Source of the DNA: Lachnospiraceae bacterium
GTDB lineage: Bacteria; Bacillota; Clostridia; Lachnospirales; Lachnospiraceae
Assembly (NCBI GenBank): GCA_017436865.1
Contig: JAFSCH010000050.1
Location: 1-43,348, forward strand
Direction of reading: 5' to 3'
Length of the DNA stretch: 43,348 nt
Under the pieces are notes generated by a model that saw nothing but the letters and a program-made list of their open reading frames with translations, ran no database searches and was not told where the DNA came from. The translations under genes and the position numbers were made by a program. Each line of letters starts with the position of its first letter. Position 1 is the stretch's first letter. Below, piece after piece: positions 8,649 to 15,615 of the stretch.

Positions 8649-9293
8649 TTGGAACTATTAAAAAAAATGGATAAACAAAAAATGGTTATTGCAGTAGGAA
8701 TAGGAATCGGGTTGTTATTTTTTTCTGCTATGATTTATTGTTACTATTTGACAAACCATGTGATTAATATTAGTGAGAAGAACAAGGAGCTTAGTGTAGA
8801 ACTGGAAGAGGTGACTGCACAAAGAGATTTATTATCGAGTGAGAACGAAGAATTAAAGGAAAAAGTTTTGATTCTCAGTGATACAGTAAACAGTAAGATT
8901 AAGGAAGAAGAGGAAGTGGCAAAAGTATTTATTCCTACAGGTTTTCCACTAAAAGGAACTGCAACTTATAATGAAGAAAACAAAATATTAGAAGAACAAC
9001 CATATGCAGAGTTTGAGGCAACACAAGGAACTATTGTTATTGCAACGGCAGAAGGGACAGTTTCATCCATCGCAGGAGATGCAGCAGCAGGATATATAAT
9101 TATGGTGGATCATGGAAATGGATACTTTTCTATATACAGGAATGGATCAAAGCCGAAGGTTGAGGTTGGAGAAACTGTAACAACGGAAACAGAATTGTAT
9201 GAGATAGAAAATGGTAATGAAACGTTAGGTTATCAGATTATTGAAAATAATATGTATATTGATCCATTGAGTATGATGGAAATCTATGGATAA
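8649..9293 (+). CDS. Membrane-anchored coiled-coil protein with a degenerate M23-like domain
   Basis: This encodes 214 residues. After a short basic N-terminus there is one membrane segment (about residues 13-33, VIAVGIGIGLLFFSAMIYC), then a coiled coil (about 38-85, rich in E/K/L), then a beta-rich domain resembling LytM/peptidase M23 (IVIATAEGTVSSIAGDAAAG followed by IIMVDHGNGYFSIYRNG). The zinc ligands expected in active M23 enzymes (an HxxxD motif and a downstream HxH) are not visible. It is therefore probably a non-catalytic EnvC/NlpD-like activator or scaffold outside the membrane. The TTG at 8649 is chosen because GGAGG lies 8 nt upstream. It converges on yerC. Confidence 0.75.
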   Translation: MELLKKMDKQKMVIAVGIGIGLLFFSAMIYCYYLTNHVINISEKNKELSVELEEVTAQRDLLSSENEELKEKVLILSDTVNSKIKEEEEVAKVFIPTGFPLKGTATYNEENKILEEQPYAEFEATQGTIVIATAEGTVSSIAGDAAAGYIIMVDHGNGYFSIYRNGSKPKVEVGETVTTETELYEIENGNETLGYQIIENNMYIDPLSMMEIYG

Positions 9294-9311
9294 TAGAAAT
9301 CTGTAGATAGG

Positions 9312-9379
9312 AATAAATAGAAAAGTGGTTGTGAAAAATTTGATTTCTCATTTTTTTCACAGCCACTTTTCTATTTATT
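9312..9379. terminator. Long bidirectional terminator between convergent genes
   Basis: AATAAATAGAAAAGTGGTTG and its complement (CAGCCACTTTTCTATTTATT) form a stem of about 20 bp with one G-T wobble and A/T runs in the inner part. It separates the M23-like gene from yerC. Confidence 0.85.
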
Positions 9380-9387
9380 GGTGTATG

Positions 9388-9711
9388 TTATTCGGTTTCT
9401 TTAGAATGTATATTTTCGTTGCTCATGGCAGCTAAACGTTCAAAGATTAATTCATAGCCGTCACTTCCATAATTTAGAGAACGGTTTACACGACTAATAG
9501 TAGCAGTAGAAGCTCCGGTTTTTTCAGCAATTTCTAAATAAGTTTTATGATCTCGAAGCATGGTTGCAACTTCAAAACGCTGTGATAAGGATAAAAGCTC
9601 GTTAACGGTACATAAATCTTCAAAAAAGTTATAGCATTCTTCCTTTGTCTGGAGACAGAGGATAGCATCTAAAAGATGATCCACGGCTGCTGTTTTAATT
9701 TTTTTATTCAT
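9388..9711 (-). CDS. YerC/YecD family TrpR-related DNA-binding protein
   Basis: This encodes 107 residues. It matches the short TrpR-like family: an N-terminal helical part (LLDAILCLQTKEECYNFFEDL), LSQRFEVATML, then the helix-turn-helix TYLEIAEKTGASTATISRVNR. Family members bind DNA, but the target is unknown in most species. The ribosome binding site is weak (TTGGATATTAG). It is divergent from the DUF1836 gene, with both promoters in the 218-bp spacer. Confidence 0.88.
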   Translation of the reverse strand: MNKKIKTAAVDHLLDAILCLQTKEECYNFFEDLCTVNELLSLSQRFEVATMLRDHKTYLEIAEKTGASTATISRVNRSLNYGSDGYELIFERLAAMSNENIHSKETE

Positions 9712-9789
9712 TTCTAATATCCAAGCCTTTCTATATTTATACGTAATTCATTCAATGCTTTCACGCGGTAAAACTTCACAGTTTTAAAT

Positions 9790-9818
9790 ATTTTAGCATA
9801 AGAATTGGAAAAAGTAAA
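9790..9818 (-). promoter_or_regulatory. yerC promoter
   Basis: On the minus strand TTTACT (9813-9818), a 17-bp spacer, then TAAAAT (9790-9795). Confidence 0.7.
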
Positions 9819-9842
9819 CGTATAAAAATATAATCTTGAGAC

Positions 9843-9871
9843 TTGATATGTAGTTTTGAATACTATATACT
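9843..9871 (+). promoter_or_regulatory. Promoter of the DUF1836 gene
   Basis: TTGATA (9843-9848), a 17-bp spacer, and TATACT (9866-9871). Confidence 0.75.
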
Positions 9872-9929
9872 ATGAAGGAAGAGAATTTTTGTGTAGACTA
9901 TTAGACGAAGAAGAAAGGTAGAGAATTAC

Positions 9930-10544
9930 ATGCATATAGATACCAAGGATTTGTTGAATAGTATTTTGGCGAGTTTGGACAGAATAGACTATATTAAGGC
10001 AATGGACATTCCTAATATAGATTTATATATGGATCAAGTGACGACATTTATGGATAACAGATTGCGAAAGGGAGTAAGATACCCTGAGCAGGATAAAGTT
10101 ATGACAAAAACCATGATAAATAATTATGCCAAAAATGATTTGTTGCCTCCACCTAATAAAAAGAAGTATTCTAAGGAACATATTTTGGTGTTGATTTTTA
10201 TTTATTACTATAAAGGATTCTTGTCAATCGGTGATATTCAGACTTTATTACAGCCGATAACGGAGAAGTATTTCCAAACAGAAAAGGATTTTAACATAGA
10301 AGATATTTATGAAGAAGTGTTTCAGTTTCAAGAAGAACAGATAGAAGTGTTAAAAAAAGATGTTATGGATAAATATGAGAAAGCAGCAGAAACCTTTTCA
10401 AATGTACAGGAAGAGGAACAGGAATTTTTAAAGAAATTTTCGTTTATCTGTTTGTTGGGATTTGATGTATATGTGAAGAAAATGTTGATTGAGAAGTTGA
10501 TTGATGATTTAAAAAACACAGGAGAGGATAAGAAGAAAGGGTGA
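9930..10544 (+). CDS. DUF1836 domain-containing protein
   Basis: This encodes 204 residues. The central part (RYPEQDKVMTKTMINNYAKN, then LPPPNKKKYSKEHILVLIFI) is the hallmark of DUF1836, a helical family whose N-terminal region looks like a MerR-type winged helix (short helix-turn-helix then KKKYSKEHI). A regulatory role is likely but unproven. The C-terminus is charged and helical. The ribosome binding site is AGAAAGGTAG. It has its own promoter, and the next gene starts 76 bp downstream from another. Confidence 0.85.
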   Translation: MHIDTKDLLNSILASLDRIDYIKAMDIPNIDLYMDQVTTFMDNRLRKGVRYPEQDKVMTKTMINNYAKNDLLPPPNKKKYSKEHILVLIFIYYYKGFLSIGDIQTLLQPITEKYFQTEKDFNIEDIYEEVFQFQEEQIEVLKKDVMDKYEKAAETFSNVQEEEQEFLKKFSFICLLGFDVYVKKMLIEKLIDDLKNTGEDKKKG

Positions 10545-10560
10545 AAATAACTGATAATGG

Positions 10561-10589
10561 TTGAAATAAACTGTTAATTATACTATACT
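10561..10589 (+). promoter_or_regulatory. Promoter of the gene at 10621
   Basis: TTGAAA (10561-10566), a 17-bp spacer, and TATACT (10584-10589). Confidence 0.75.
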
Positions 10590-10620
10590 AAAGAAGTATA
10601 AGTGTGAAAGGAGGCAGTTT

Positions 10621-10998
10621 ATGACTATTTCGGGGATTTCCGCTTTTTCGGGAATGGGACAATATAAAATATCATCCATACATGGTAATCCATACAGTAT
10701 GAGTCCGATACGGGAAATAGGAGAGCAGGCAACAGGAGGAGGGAAACCTCTTGTAATTGCATCAGCAGAGAAAAAGGATGATTTGTATGTAAAGGATTTT
10801 GGAGAACTGGAGAAAACAACCAGTACAGTCGTTGGAGATTTTGCGGAGATTCTAGAAATCGAAGAAGCGATGACGGATGAAATGGCAGAACAGCAGACTG
10901 CCAGCTATGCAAAATATTTAAATGATACGATAGGTATGATGGGATTTCAGAATCGTTTAAGGAATCAGTTAGCAGGTGTAGGATTTATGCCATTTTAA
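10621..10998 (+). CDS. Hypothetical protein, 125 aa
   Basis: It has a strong ribosome binding site (AAAGGAGG) and its own promoter and terminator, so it is a real gene. The N-terminal third is Gly/Ser-rich (SGISAFSGMGQYKIS). The middle and C-terminus are acidic and helical (FAEILEIEEAMTDEMAEQ), ending in NRLRNQLAGVGFMPF. There is no signal peptide or transmembrane segment. I do not recognise the family. Confidence 0.7.
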   Translation: MTISGISAFSGMGQYKISSIHGNPYSMSPIREIGEQATGGGKPLVIASAEKKDDLYVKDFGELEKTTSTVVGDFAEILEIEEAMTDEMAEQQTASYAKYLNDTIGMMGFQNRLRNQLAGVGFMPF

Positions 10999-11015
10999 AT
11001 GGGTAGATAGGACAA

Positions 11016-11048
11016 AAGACACAGGGTATCAATTCTGTGTCTTTTTTG
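11016..11048 (+). terminator. Terminator of the gene at 10621
   Basis: AAGACACAG (11016-11024) pairs with CTGTGTCTT (11035-11043), followed by T-rich sequence. Confidence 0.85.
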
Positions 11049-11083
11049 CGCAAAATATTTCTATAAAAATAATAGTCAGACTA

Positions 11084-11112
11084 TTTACAATATTAGATTT
11101 AATTGTTAAAAT
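11084..11112 (+). promoter_or_regulatory. Promoter of the small-RNA candidate
   Basis: TTTACA (11084-11089), a 17-bp spacer, and TAAAAT (11107-11112). No open reading frame follows before the terminator at 11232-11261. Confidence 0.7.
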
Positions 11113-11118
11113 AATTAT

Positions 11119-11266
11119 AGAAATTAATTATGTAATCTTTGATTGGGGAGTCAAGAGATAATTAATTTGGGAATGAATGTGCGCAACCTTCATTTATTTG
11201 TGTAAAAGGGAATTCGCAGTAGCATCTATGCAAAAAAGACCACGGGGCTGTGGTCTTTTTTCGTGT
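11119..11266 (+). ncRNA. Candidate orphan small RNA, about 145 nt
   Basis: The unit has its own promoter and ends in a strong terminator (AAAAAAGACCAC/GTGGTCTTTTTT, 11232-11261). Its 5' half folds into a long hairpin: AAATTAATTAT (11121-11131) pairs with ATAATTAATTT (11158-11168), and the inner part pairs further (ATCTTTGA with TCAAGAGAT, with one bulge) around a GGGG loop. A second small hairpin is possible at AATGAA/TTCATT. I see no coding sequence and do not match it to a known riboswitch. It could be a trans-acting RNA or a leader for the L,D-transpeptidase, but that gene has its own promoter downstream. Confidence 0.55.
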
Positions 11267-11279
11267 GATAGGAAATTGC

Positions 11280-11308
11280 TTTACAGAAGGATTTTTTTTC
11301 AGTACAAT
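11280..11308 (+). promoter_or_regulatory. L,D-transpeptidase promoter
   Basis: TTTACA (11280-11285), a 17-bp spacer, and TACAAT (11303-11308). Confidence 0.7.
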
Positions 11309-11380
11309 AAAATAATGGTGTGTTTAGATTAGCGTGAATGTTGAATATGAAAGAATAAAAATTTGGTAGGAGGAAAGAAG

Positions 11381-12268
11381 ATGTACAGAGTATTGAAATT
11401 ATTGAAAAAAATAGTTTTATGCGGAAGTATTTTCGTAATGAGTATAGTGTTTAGCTTGCATTTTGAAATGAGTGTACATGCAGAAGAAGAAAGTCCGCGT
11501 TATGAGATAAGGGTAAATAGAGCTGCAAACTGTGTGACTGTGTATGAGAAGGATGAAAATGGTGCTTATACAGTTCCTGTAAAAGCGATGCCTTGTTCCT
11601 GCGGTATCCAATTGGATTATACCCCATTAGGAATATTTTCAACAAGTGACTATTATGAGTGGCGTTTAATGGTAGATAACACGTATGGACAGTATGCGGT
11701 ACGCTTTGTGAATCGAATTCTTTTCCATTCTGTACCATATTTGTCAGATGCACCTGATACTTTGGTGGCAGAGGAATATAATAAACTTGGTGAACCTGCA
11801 TCACATGGTTGTGTCAGACTGACTGCGAACGATTCTAAGTGGATATATGATAATTGTGAAAAAGGAACAACGGTTATTGTTTATGATGATAAAGAAAATC
11901 CGGGACCGTTGGGAAAACCTTCTGCTATGAAGATTTCGTCAGATCACCCATATAAAAATTGGGATCCAACAGATATTACAAAGGAAGAGAATCCTTGGAA
12001 GAATGATTTGCCTCGTCTTTATTTGACAAGAGATATGGGGGATGGGGTTATTTATGTTCCTGTTGGAGCAACTCAGGAGGAGTTGAAGGCAGCAATTGGT
12101 CTTCGTAATGCACAAGGATTGCCATACGGTGGAGAAGCATATCAGATTTATGTGAATGGTACATACGATTTAAATACATTTGGTGCGTACAAAGTAAGGG
12201 TAACAGGAATTGATGCCATTGGTCGTATGATAGAGCAGGAAATGATGCTAGCAGTTGTGTATATGTAA
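11381..12268 (+). CDS. Secreted L,D-transpeptidase (YkuD family)
   Basis: This encodes 295 residues. An N-terminal signal peptide (LLKKIVLCGSIFVMSIVFSL) is probably cleaved after VHA. The YkuD domain follows, with the catalytic motif PASHGCVRLT (cysteine near residue 145) and an upstream HSVPY histidine. Such enzymes form 3-3 cross-links in peptidoglycan or attach proteins to it. The C-terminal 100 residues resemble a small beta-sandwich (YEIRV-like strands, GAYKVRVTGIDAIGR). The start at 11381 follows AGGAGG by 9 nt. A 132-bp repeat element begins 8 bp after the stop codon, and its target duplication overlaps the last base of that stop. Confidence 0.92.
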   Translation: MYRVLKLLKKIVLCGSIFVMSIVFSLHFEMSVHAEEESPRYEIRVNRAANCVTVYEKDENGAYTVPVKAMPCSCGIQLDYTPLGIFSTSDYYEWRLMVDNTYGQYAVRFVNRILFHSVPYLSDAPDTLVAEEYNKLGEPASHGCVRLTANDSKWIYDNCEKGTTVIVYDDKENPGPLGKPSAMKISSDHPYKNWDPTDITKEENPWKNDLPRLYLTRDMGDGVIYVPVGATQEELKAAIGLRNAQGLPYGGEAYQIYVNGTYDLNTFGAYKVRVTGIDAIGRMIEQEMMLAVVYM

Positions 12269-12415
12269 AAAGGTAGTAACTGTTCATTAGGCATGCGCAT
12301 TTACTGCGGATGCCGTGAGAAAGCATAAATCTAGAAAACAAAAATCTCATTGCAAAGCAATTTAGAATAGATTTTTGCACGTAACTATGAAGGTACTGAA
12401 TAGTTACAAAAGGTA
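12268..12415 (+). mobile_element. 132-bp MITE-like element, copy A, with 8-bp target duplications
   Basis: The element spans 12276-12407. It begins GTAACTGTTCA and ends TGAATAGTTAC, imperfect inverted terminal repeats. It is flanked by AAAAGGTA at 12268-12275 and at 12408-12415, an exact 8-bp duplication. It encodes nothing and contains three hairpins: GGCAT-CGC/GCG-ATGCC, AAAAATCT-ATTGC/GCAAT-AGATTTTT, and GTAACTAT/ATAGTTAC. A second full copy of identical length is at 41933-42064. Confidence 0.88.
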
Positions 12416-12459
12416 TAATAATAGTCAAGTTGCTGTCGTGGGAAGAGCATCGGAAAAGG

Positions 12460-12488
12460 TTTACTCAGTAGGAAAAATAGATTATACT
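12460..12488 (+). promoter_or_regulatory. Promoter of the gene at 12533
   Basis: TTTACT (12460-12465), a 17-bp spacer, and TATACT (12483-12488). Confidence 0.7.
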
Positions 12489-12532
12489 TATAGAAGTAAG
12501 TAGTGAGAACATAGTTGTGAAAGGGAGTTAAG

Positions 12533-12952
12533 ATGAGTAAGAATATTGGTAAGAAGTTAGCAGATTTAACTAATCCGACATTTAGTTCGATTAGTGTAAA
12601 TACGGTTTTATATGATATTGTAAAAGAAGAAAAGGGCTTTGGAATTAGAACTTTGCGATGTGTGCTTGTAAATGGATCAGAGGTTACGGTAAGTACATTA
12701 GATTCTAGTGTTACGATCAAATATCATGAGTCTCTTTTCAATAAACAGTTCTTTTTGAGCTATAATAAAGCATTGGATGCATTACATGAAGCGATGAATA
12801 TTAGCATTAGTATAAATAGAGAACAGATGGCGAAGCTGGCTAAGAAGTATTTGAAAGAATGTGGTGACAATGCAGAAAGAAGTGTAGAGTATAAGAAGGG
12901 CGTAAAAGAAGGTCTAGATGGGTTCATAGAGTTTCTATTTCAAAATCCATAA
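12533..12952 (+). CDS. Hypothetical protein, 139 aa
   Basis: AAAGGGAG lies 8 nt before the ATG and a good promoter lies upstream, so this is probably a real gene. The N-terminal half is a predicted beta-rich segment (LRCVLVNGSEVTVSTLDSSV). The C-terminal half is helical and charged (REQMAKLAKKYLKECGDN). There are no membrane segments. I do not recognise the family. It is followed by a dispersed repeat whose hairpin probably serves as its terminator. Confidence 0.65.
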   Translation: MSKNIGKKLADLTNPTFSSISVNTVLYDIVKEEKGFGIRTLRCVLVNGSEVTVSTLDSSVTIKYHESLFNKQFFLSYNKALDALHEAMNISISINREQMAKLAKKYLKECGDNAERSVEYKKGVKEGLDGFIEFLFQNP

Positions 12953-13030
12953 CTTATACTTTGAATAAATATAGTAAAAATATGGAAGAGAGTGGTAAAG
13001 TATTATCACTTTCTTTTTTGAGTAGTAGGA

Positions 13031-13173
13031 ATAAAAAGGCTACATCAATGATTCGTTTATTGATGTAGCCTTTTATACTATTTCATTTGATTCCAATGGA
13101 CTTTACCTCGTTTCATAAATTTACGCTGATAAAATTTTTTTCGAAATTAATATGGCACCTTATTTAGTTATGG
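13031..13173 (-). repeat. Dispersed repeat 2, copy 1 (about 143 bp)
   Basis: Near-identical to 38234-38379. A 12-bp hairpin, GGCTACATCAAT/ATTGATGTAGCC, lies at one end with T5 on the minus strand. It is followed by about 95 bp of conserved sequence. On the minus strand both copies encode a 12-residue micro-ORF at the same place (13078-13116 here), ending KVHWNQMK. I recall this C-terminus from very short DUF6783-type ORFs dispersed in Lachnospiraceae genomes. I see no clear inverted ends or target duplication. Confidence 0.75.
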
Positions 13174-13360
13174 ACAATTGAACGATTGTTAATTAAAAGG
13201 AAATAAAATTAACTGGTATTCAATATGGAAAAATGGAGTAAACTTCGAGAAAATAATGAAAATGTAATGGAATTTTTAAATGTATGAGGTATACTTTTCT
13301 TATATTATGTAATGTTGCAAAGAGAGGAAGTACTGTTTAACAGTATGGAGGGATGAAAAT
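13174..13360 (+). other. AT-rich gap before the 92-aa gene
   Basis: Only a 20-codon frame (13225-13287) is present, without convincing support. No strong promoter is visible. Confidence 0.4.
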
Positions 13361-13639
13361 ATGTGGACAGTAAAACAATTGCAGGAAGCAGACTATGGGT
13401 GTGAAGAAAGAATGCCAGGAGAACCTTTAAAAACTGTGGTTGTGCTTGAAGCAGATGATGGGAGAATATGTCAGTTTGAAGTTGCGGATGACTGGTTGAT
13501 TAAGCAAGAAATTGAAGAAGGGGATGAATGGCCTGAGGACATTGATGAAGCAGATTCATTAGCTGAGCAAATAGCGATTCAAAATGAATGCATGAACAGT
13601 TACTTTGAATCGTTATCGCAGCTAGAAGAGTATGAATAA
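13361..13639 (+). CDS. Hypothetical acidic protein, 92 aa, of the DUF4317 module
   Basis: This encodes 92 residues, strongly acidic, starting MWTVKQLQEADYGCEERMPG. It has GGAGG before the ATG and ends 26 bp before the DUF4317 start. A broken paralogue lies at 32566-32837 and a shorter relic at about 18794-18852. The recurrence next to DUF4317-type genes suggests a functional pair. I do not know its biochemical role. Confidence 0.75.
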   Translation: MWTVKQLQEADYGCEERMPGEPLKTVVVLEADDGRICQFEVADDWLIKQEIEEGDEWPEDIDEADSLAEQIAIQNECMNSYFESLSQLEEYE

Positions 13640-13664
13640 GAAGATACAAGAAGGGAATTTGAAA

Positions 13665-14276
13665 ATGATTAACCGTGAAGACATGTTGGAATTGACACGA
13701 AGGATGACAGCAACACGTTCTCATTTAGTAAGGCTTGCAGGTGCTTATATGGATGAAGAAGGCTATCTCGATGGGAATTTTAATATCAATTTTTTGAATT
13801 TAAAAGGGGAAGAGAGAAAGCGTTGTTTGAATATAGCAAAAGCAATTCCTTTTTCAGAGACAAATGAAGAATTGGTTTCTTATAAGATTCCAGGAATTAA
13901 GTCAGGGAGTATCTGGCAGTTATTATATGCTTTGCGAGATTGTGAACTTAAAAACGATGCGTTGCTTCTGAATCTGTATGAATTGATTGCAGAAAAGTAT
14001 CCTACAGGGAAACCGTACGCAATCTATGTCTATTATGGGGCGTATGATGTACCAATTAAGGGAGCGGATAAGGAACGGTTGGATGAATCAGAAGAGGTTT
14101 ACCGATATTTGGTTGTTGCGATTGCACCTACGGATGAGGAACAAGTAGCAGAGCTTCCACAAGCAGGATTTTTGTATCCGGCATTTTCGGATAGAAGTAC
14201 GGATACGGCACATGTGAATGTATATCAAAAGGCTGGATTTGATGGAAGTGCATTGCTAGAAGTGCTTGGTTTGTAA
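13665..14276 (+). CDS. DUF4317 family protein, shorter than usual
   Basis: This encodes 203 residues. The sequence (MLELTRRMTATRSHLVRLAG, DGNFNINFLNLKGEERKRCL, YALRDCELKNDALLLNLYEL, YYGAYDVPIKGADKERLDES) matches the N-terminal part of DUF4317, a Clostridia family of unknown function. From memory other members are about twice this length, so the C-terminal half seems to be missing. The start at 13665 follows AGAAGGGA. The frame to 13632 overlaps the preceding gene and has no ribosome binding site. A fragment of a paralogue lies at 40860-41034 with mainly synonymous differences. Confidence 0.8.
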   Translation: MINREDMLELTRRMTATRSHLVRLAGAYMDEEGYLDGNFNINFLNLKGEERKRCLNIAKAIPFSETNEELVSYKIPGIKSGSIWQLLYALRDCELKNDALLLNLYELIAEKYPTGKPYAIYVYYGAYDVPIKGADKERLDESEEVYRYLVVAIAPTDEEQVAELPQAGFLYPAFSDRSTDTAHVNVYQKAGFDGSALLEVLGL

Positions 14277-14439
14277 ATTGGTTTATTTGTCACATTATTC
14301 TCATTTGGCAGAGGTGGAAGTTGTAGATGAAATGCTGGCTATACTAAGTGACAGGAACGAGATTATGCGTAAAAAGGAAGCAGAGCACGCACAGGAAAAG
14401 ATGAAGGAGCTTTATAGGTTTGGATTAGATATAGAGTGA
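14277..14439 (+). pseudogene. Fragment of the 94-aa hypothetical gene
   Basis: This stretch is closely similar to the last half of the intact gene at 41097-41381 (VEVVDEMLAILSDRN, MRKKEAEHAQEKM, ELYRFGLDIE). It lacks the start and has a 1-nt frameshift near 14288. It directly abuts the DUF4317 stop, which suggests a deletion removed the end of one gene and the beginning of the other. Confidence 0.8.
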
Positions 14440-14457
14440 AGTAATGGAGGTAAGCAA

Positions 14458-15615
14458 ATGAAACTATTGCATTTGGGTGATTTACATTTGGGGAAATCGC
14501 TTGGAGAGTTTGACTTAATTGAGGATCAAAAGTATATTCTCGATCAGATTTTAAAGTTAATTGATAAGGAATCGGTTGATGCAGTTTTAATCGCAGGGGA
14601 TGTTTATGATAAATCTATCCCTAGTGAGGCTGCAACCAGATTATTGGATACATTTTTAAGTCAACTGGCAGCAAAGAATGTAAAAACTTTTATGATTAGC
14701 GGTAACCATGATTCGGATGATAGATTGAATTATGGAAGCAAGCTTTTTGTAAGTAATCAGATTTATATTTCTGCCGTATATGATGGACATCTGAATCAGT
14801 ATGTAATCAATGACGGTGAAACAGAAGTGCATGTTTATTTGCTTCCGTTTGTGAAGGCATCACAGGTGAAACATCATTTTCCAGAGTCAGAGATCGCAAC
14901 ATATGAGGATGCTGTTAGAGTTATTATTGATACAGCTGATATTAATAAAGAGAAATGCAATATTTTGGTGGCGCATCAGTTCGTGGCAGGTAAAGGTGAA
15001 GATCCTGCGTTAGGAGGTTCTGAGGGGGCAGGAACACAAAGTGTAGGACTGGTCGAAAAGATTGGATATAACTGTTTTGATAAGTTTGACTATGTTGCAC
15101 TAGGGCATATCCATTCGCCGCAAAGAGTTGGAAGGGATGAAGTACGATATTCAGGATCTCCATTGAAGTATTCCTTAAGTGAAGTAAACAATGAGAAATC
15201 AGTTCCGGTTATAACGATTAGCGGAAAGAAGGATATTTGCATTGATCTCTTTCCTTTAAAGCCAATGCGTAACATGAGACATATTAAGGGAAAAATGGAA
15301 GAACTGTTGAATAAAGCTAATGTGAAAGCACCGGAAGATTTTATTTATGCCACATTAACGGATGAGGATATAATCAATGATGCAATGGGGATTTTTCAGC
15401 AGACGTATCCGAATACGGTAAAGATTGATTATGATAACTCTCACACAAGAGAAATAGAACAGGTAGATATTTCAAAAATAGCACAGAATAAATCGTTCTC
15501 TGAGCTAATTAGTGATTTTTATAGACTTATGTATCAATGCGAAATCAGTGATGAAGAAATGGATATTATGAGGATGGTAGCAAGAGAGGCAGGTGTTATT
15601 CATGAAGCCAATTAA
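14458..15615 (+). CDS. sbcD: Exonuclease SbcCD, subunit D
   Basis: This 385-residue Mre11-family nuclease subunit works with SbcC to cut hairpins and process DNA ends. Metallophosphatase motifs appear in order: GDLHLG (residues 7-12), GDVYDK (about 46-51), SGNHD (about 82-86), AHQF and ALGHIHSPQ. GGAGG precedes the ATG by 7 nt. Its stop overlaps the sbcC start by 14 bp, so the two are translationally coupled. Confidence 0.96.
   Translation: MKLLHLGDLHLGKSLGEFDLIEDQKYILDQILKLIDKESVDAVLIAGDVYDKSIPSEAATRLLDTFLSQLAAKNVKTFMISGNHDSDDRLNYGSKLFVSNQIYISAVYDGHLNQYVINDGETEVHVYLLPFVKASQVKHHFPESEIATYEDAVRVIIDTADINKEKCNILVAHQFVAGKGEDPALGGSEGAGTQSVGLVEKIGYNCFDKFDYVALGHIHSPQRVGRDEVRYSGSPLKYSLSEVNNEKSVPVITISGKKDICIDLFPLKPMRNMRHIKGKMEELLNKANVKAPEDFIYATLTDEDIINDAMGIFQQTYPNTVKIDYDNSHTREIEQVDISKIAQNKSFSELISDFYRLMYQCEISDEEMDIMRMVAREAGVIHEAN

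Noticed and set aside
13031-13173. Insertion sequence remnant (transposase C-terminus) for the dispersed repeat
   Set aside because: No transposase domain, inverted ends or target duplication are visible; left as a dispersed element.
13588-13602. TGAACAGTTAC, identical to the MITE end, inside the 92-aa gene
   Set aside because: It is coding sequence (MNSYF) of an intact gene, with no second end or target duplication; coincidence.
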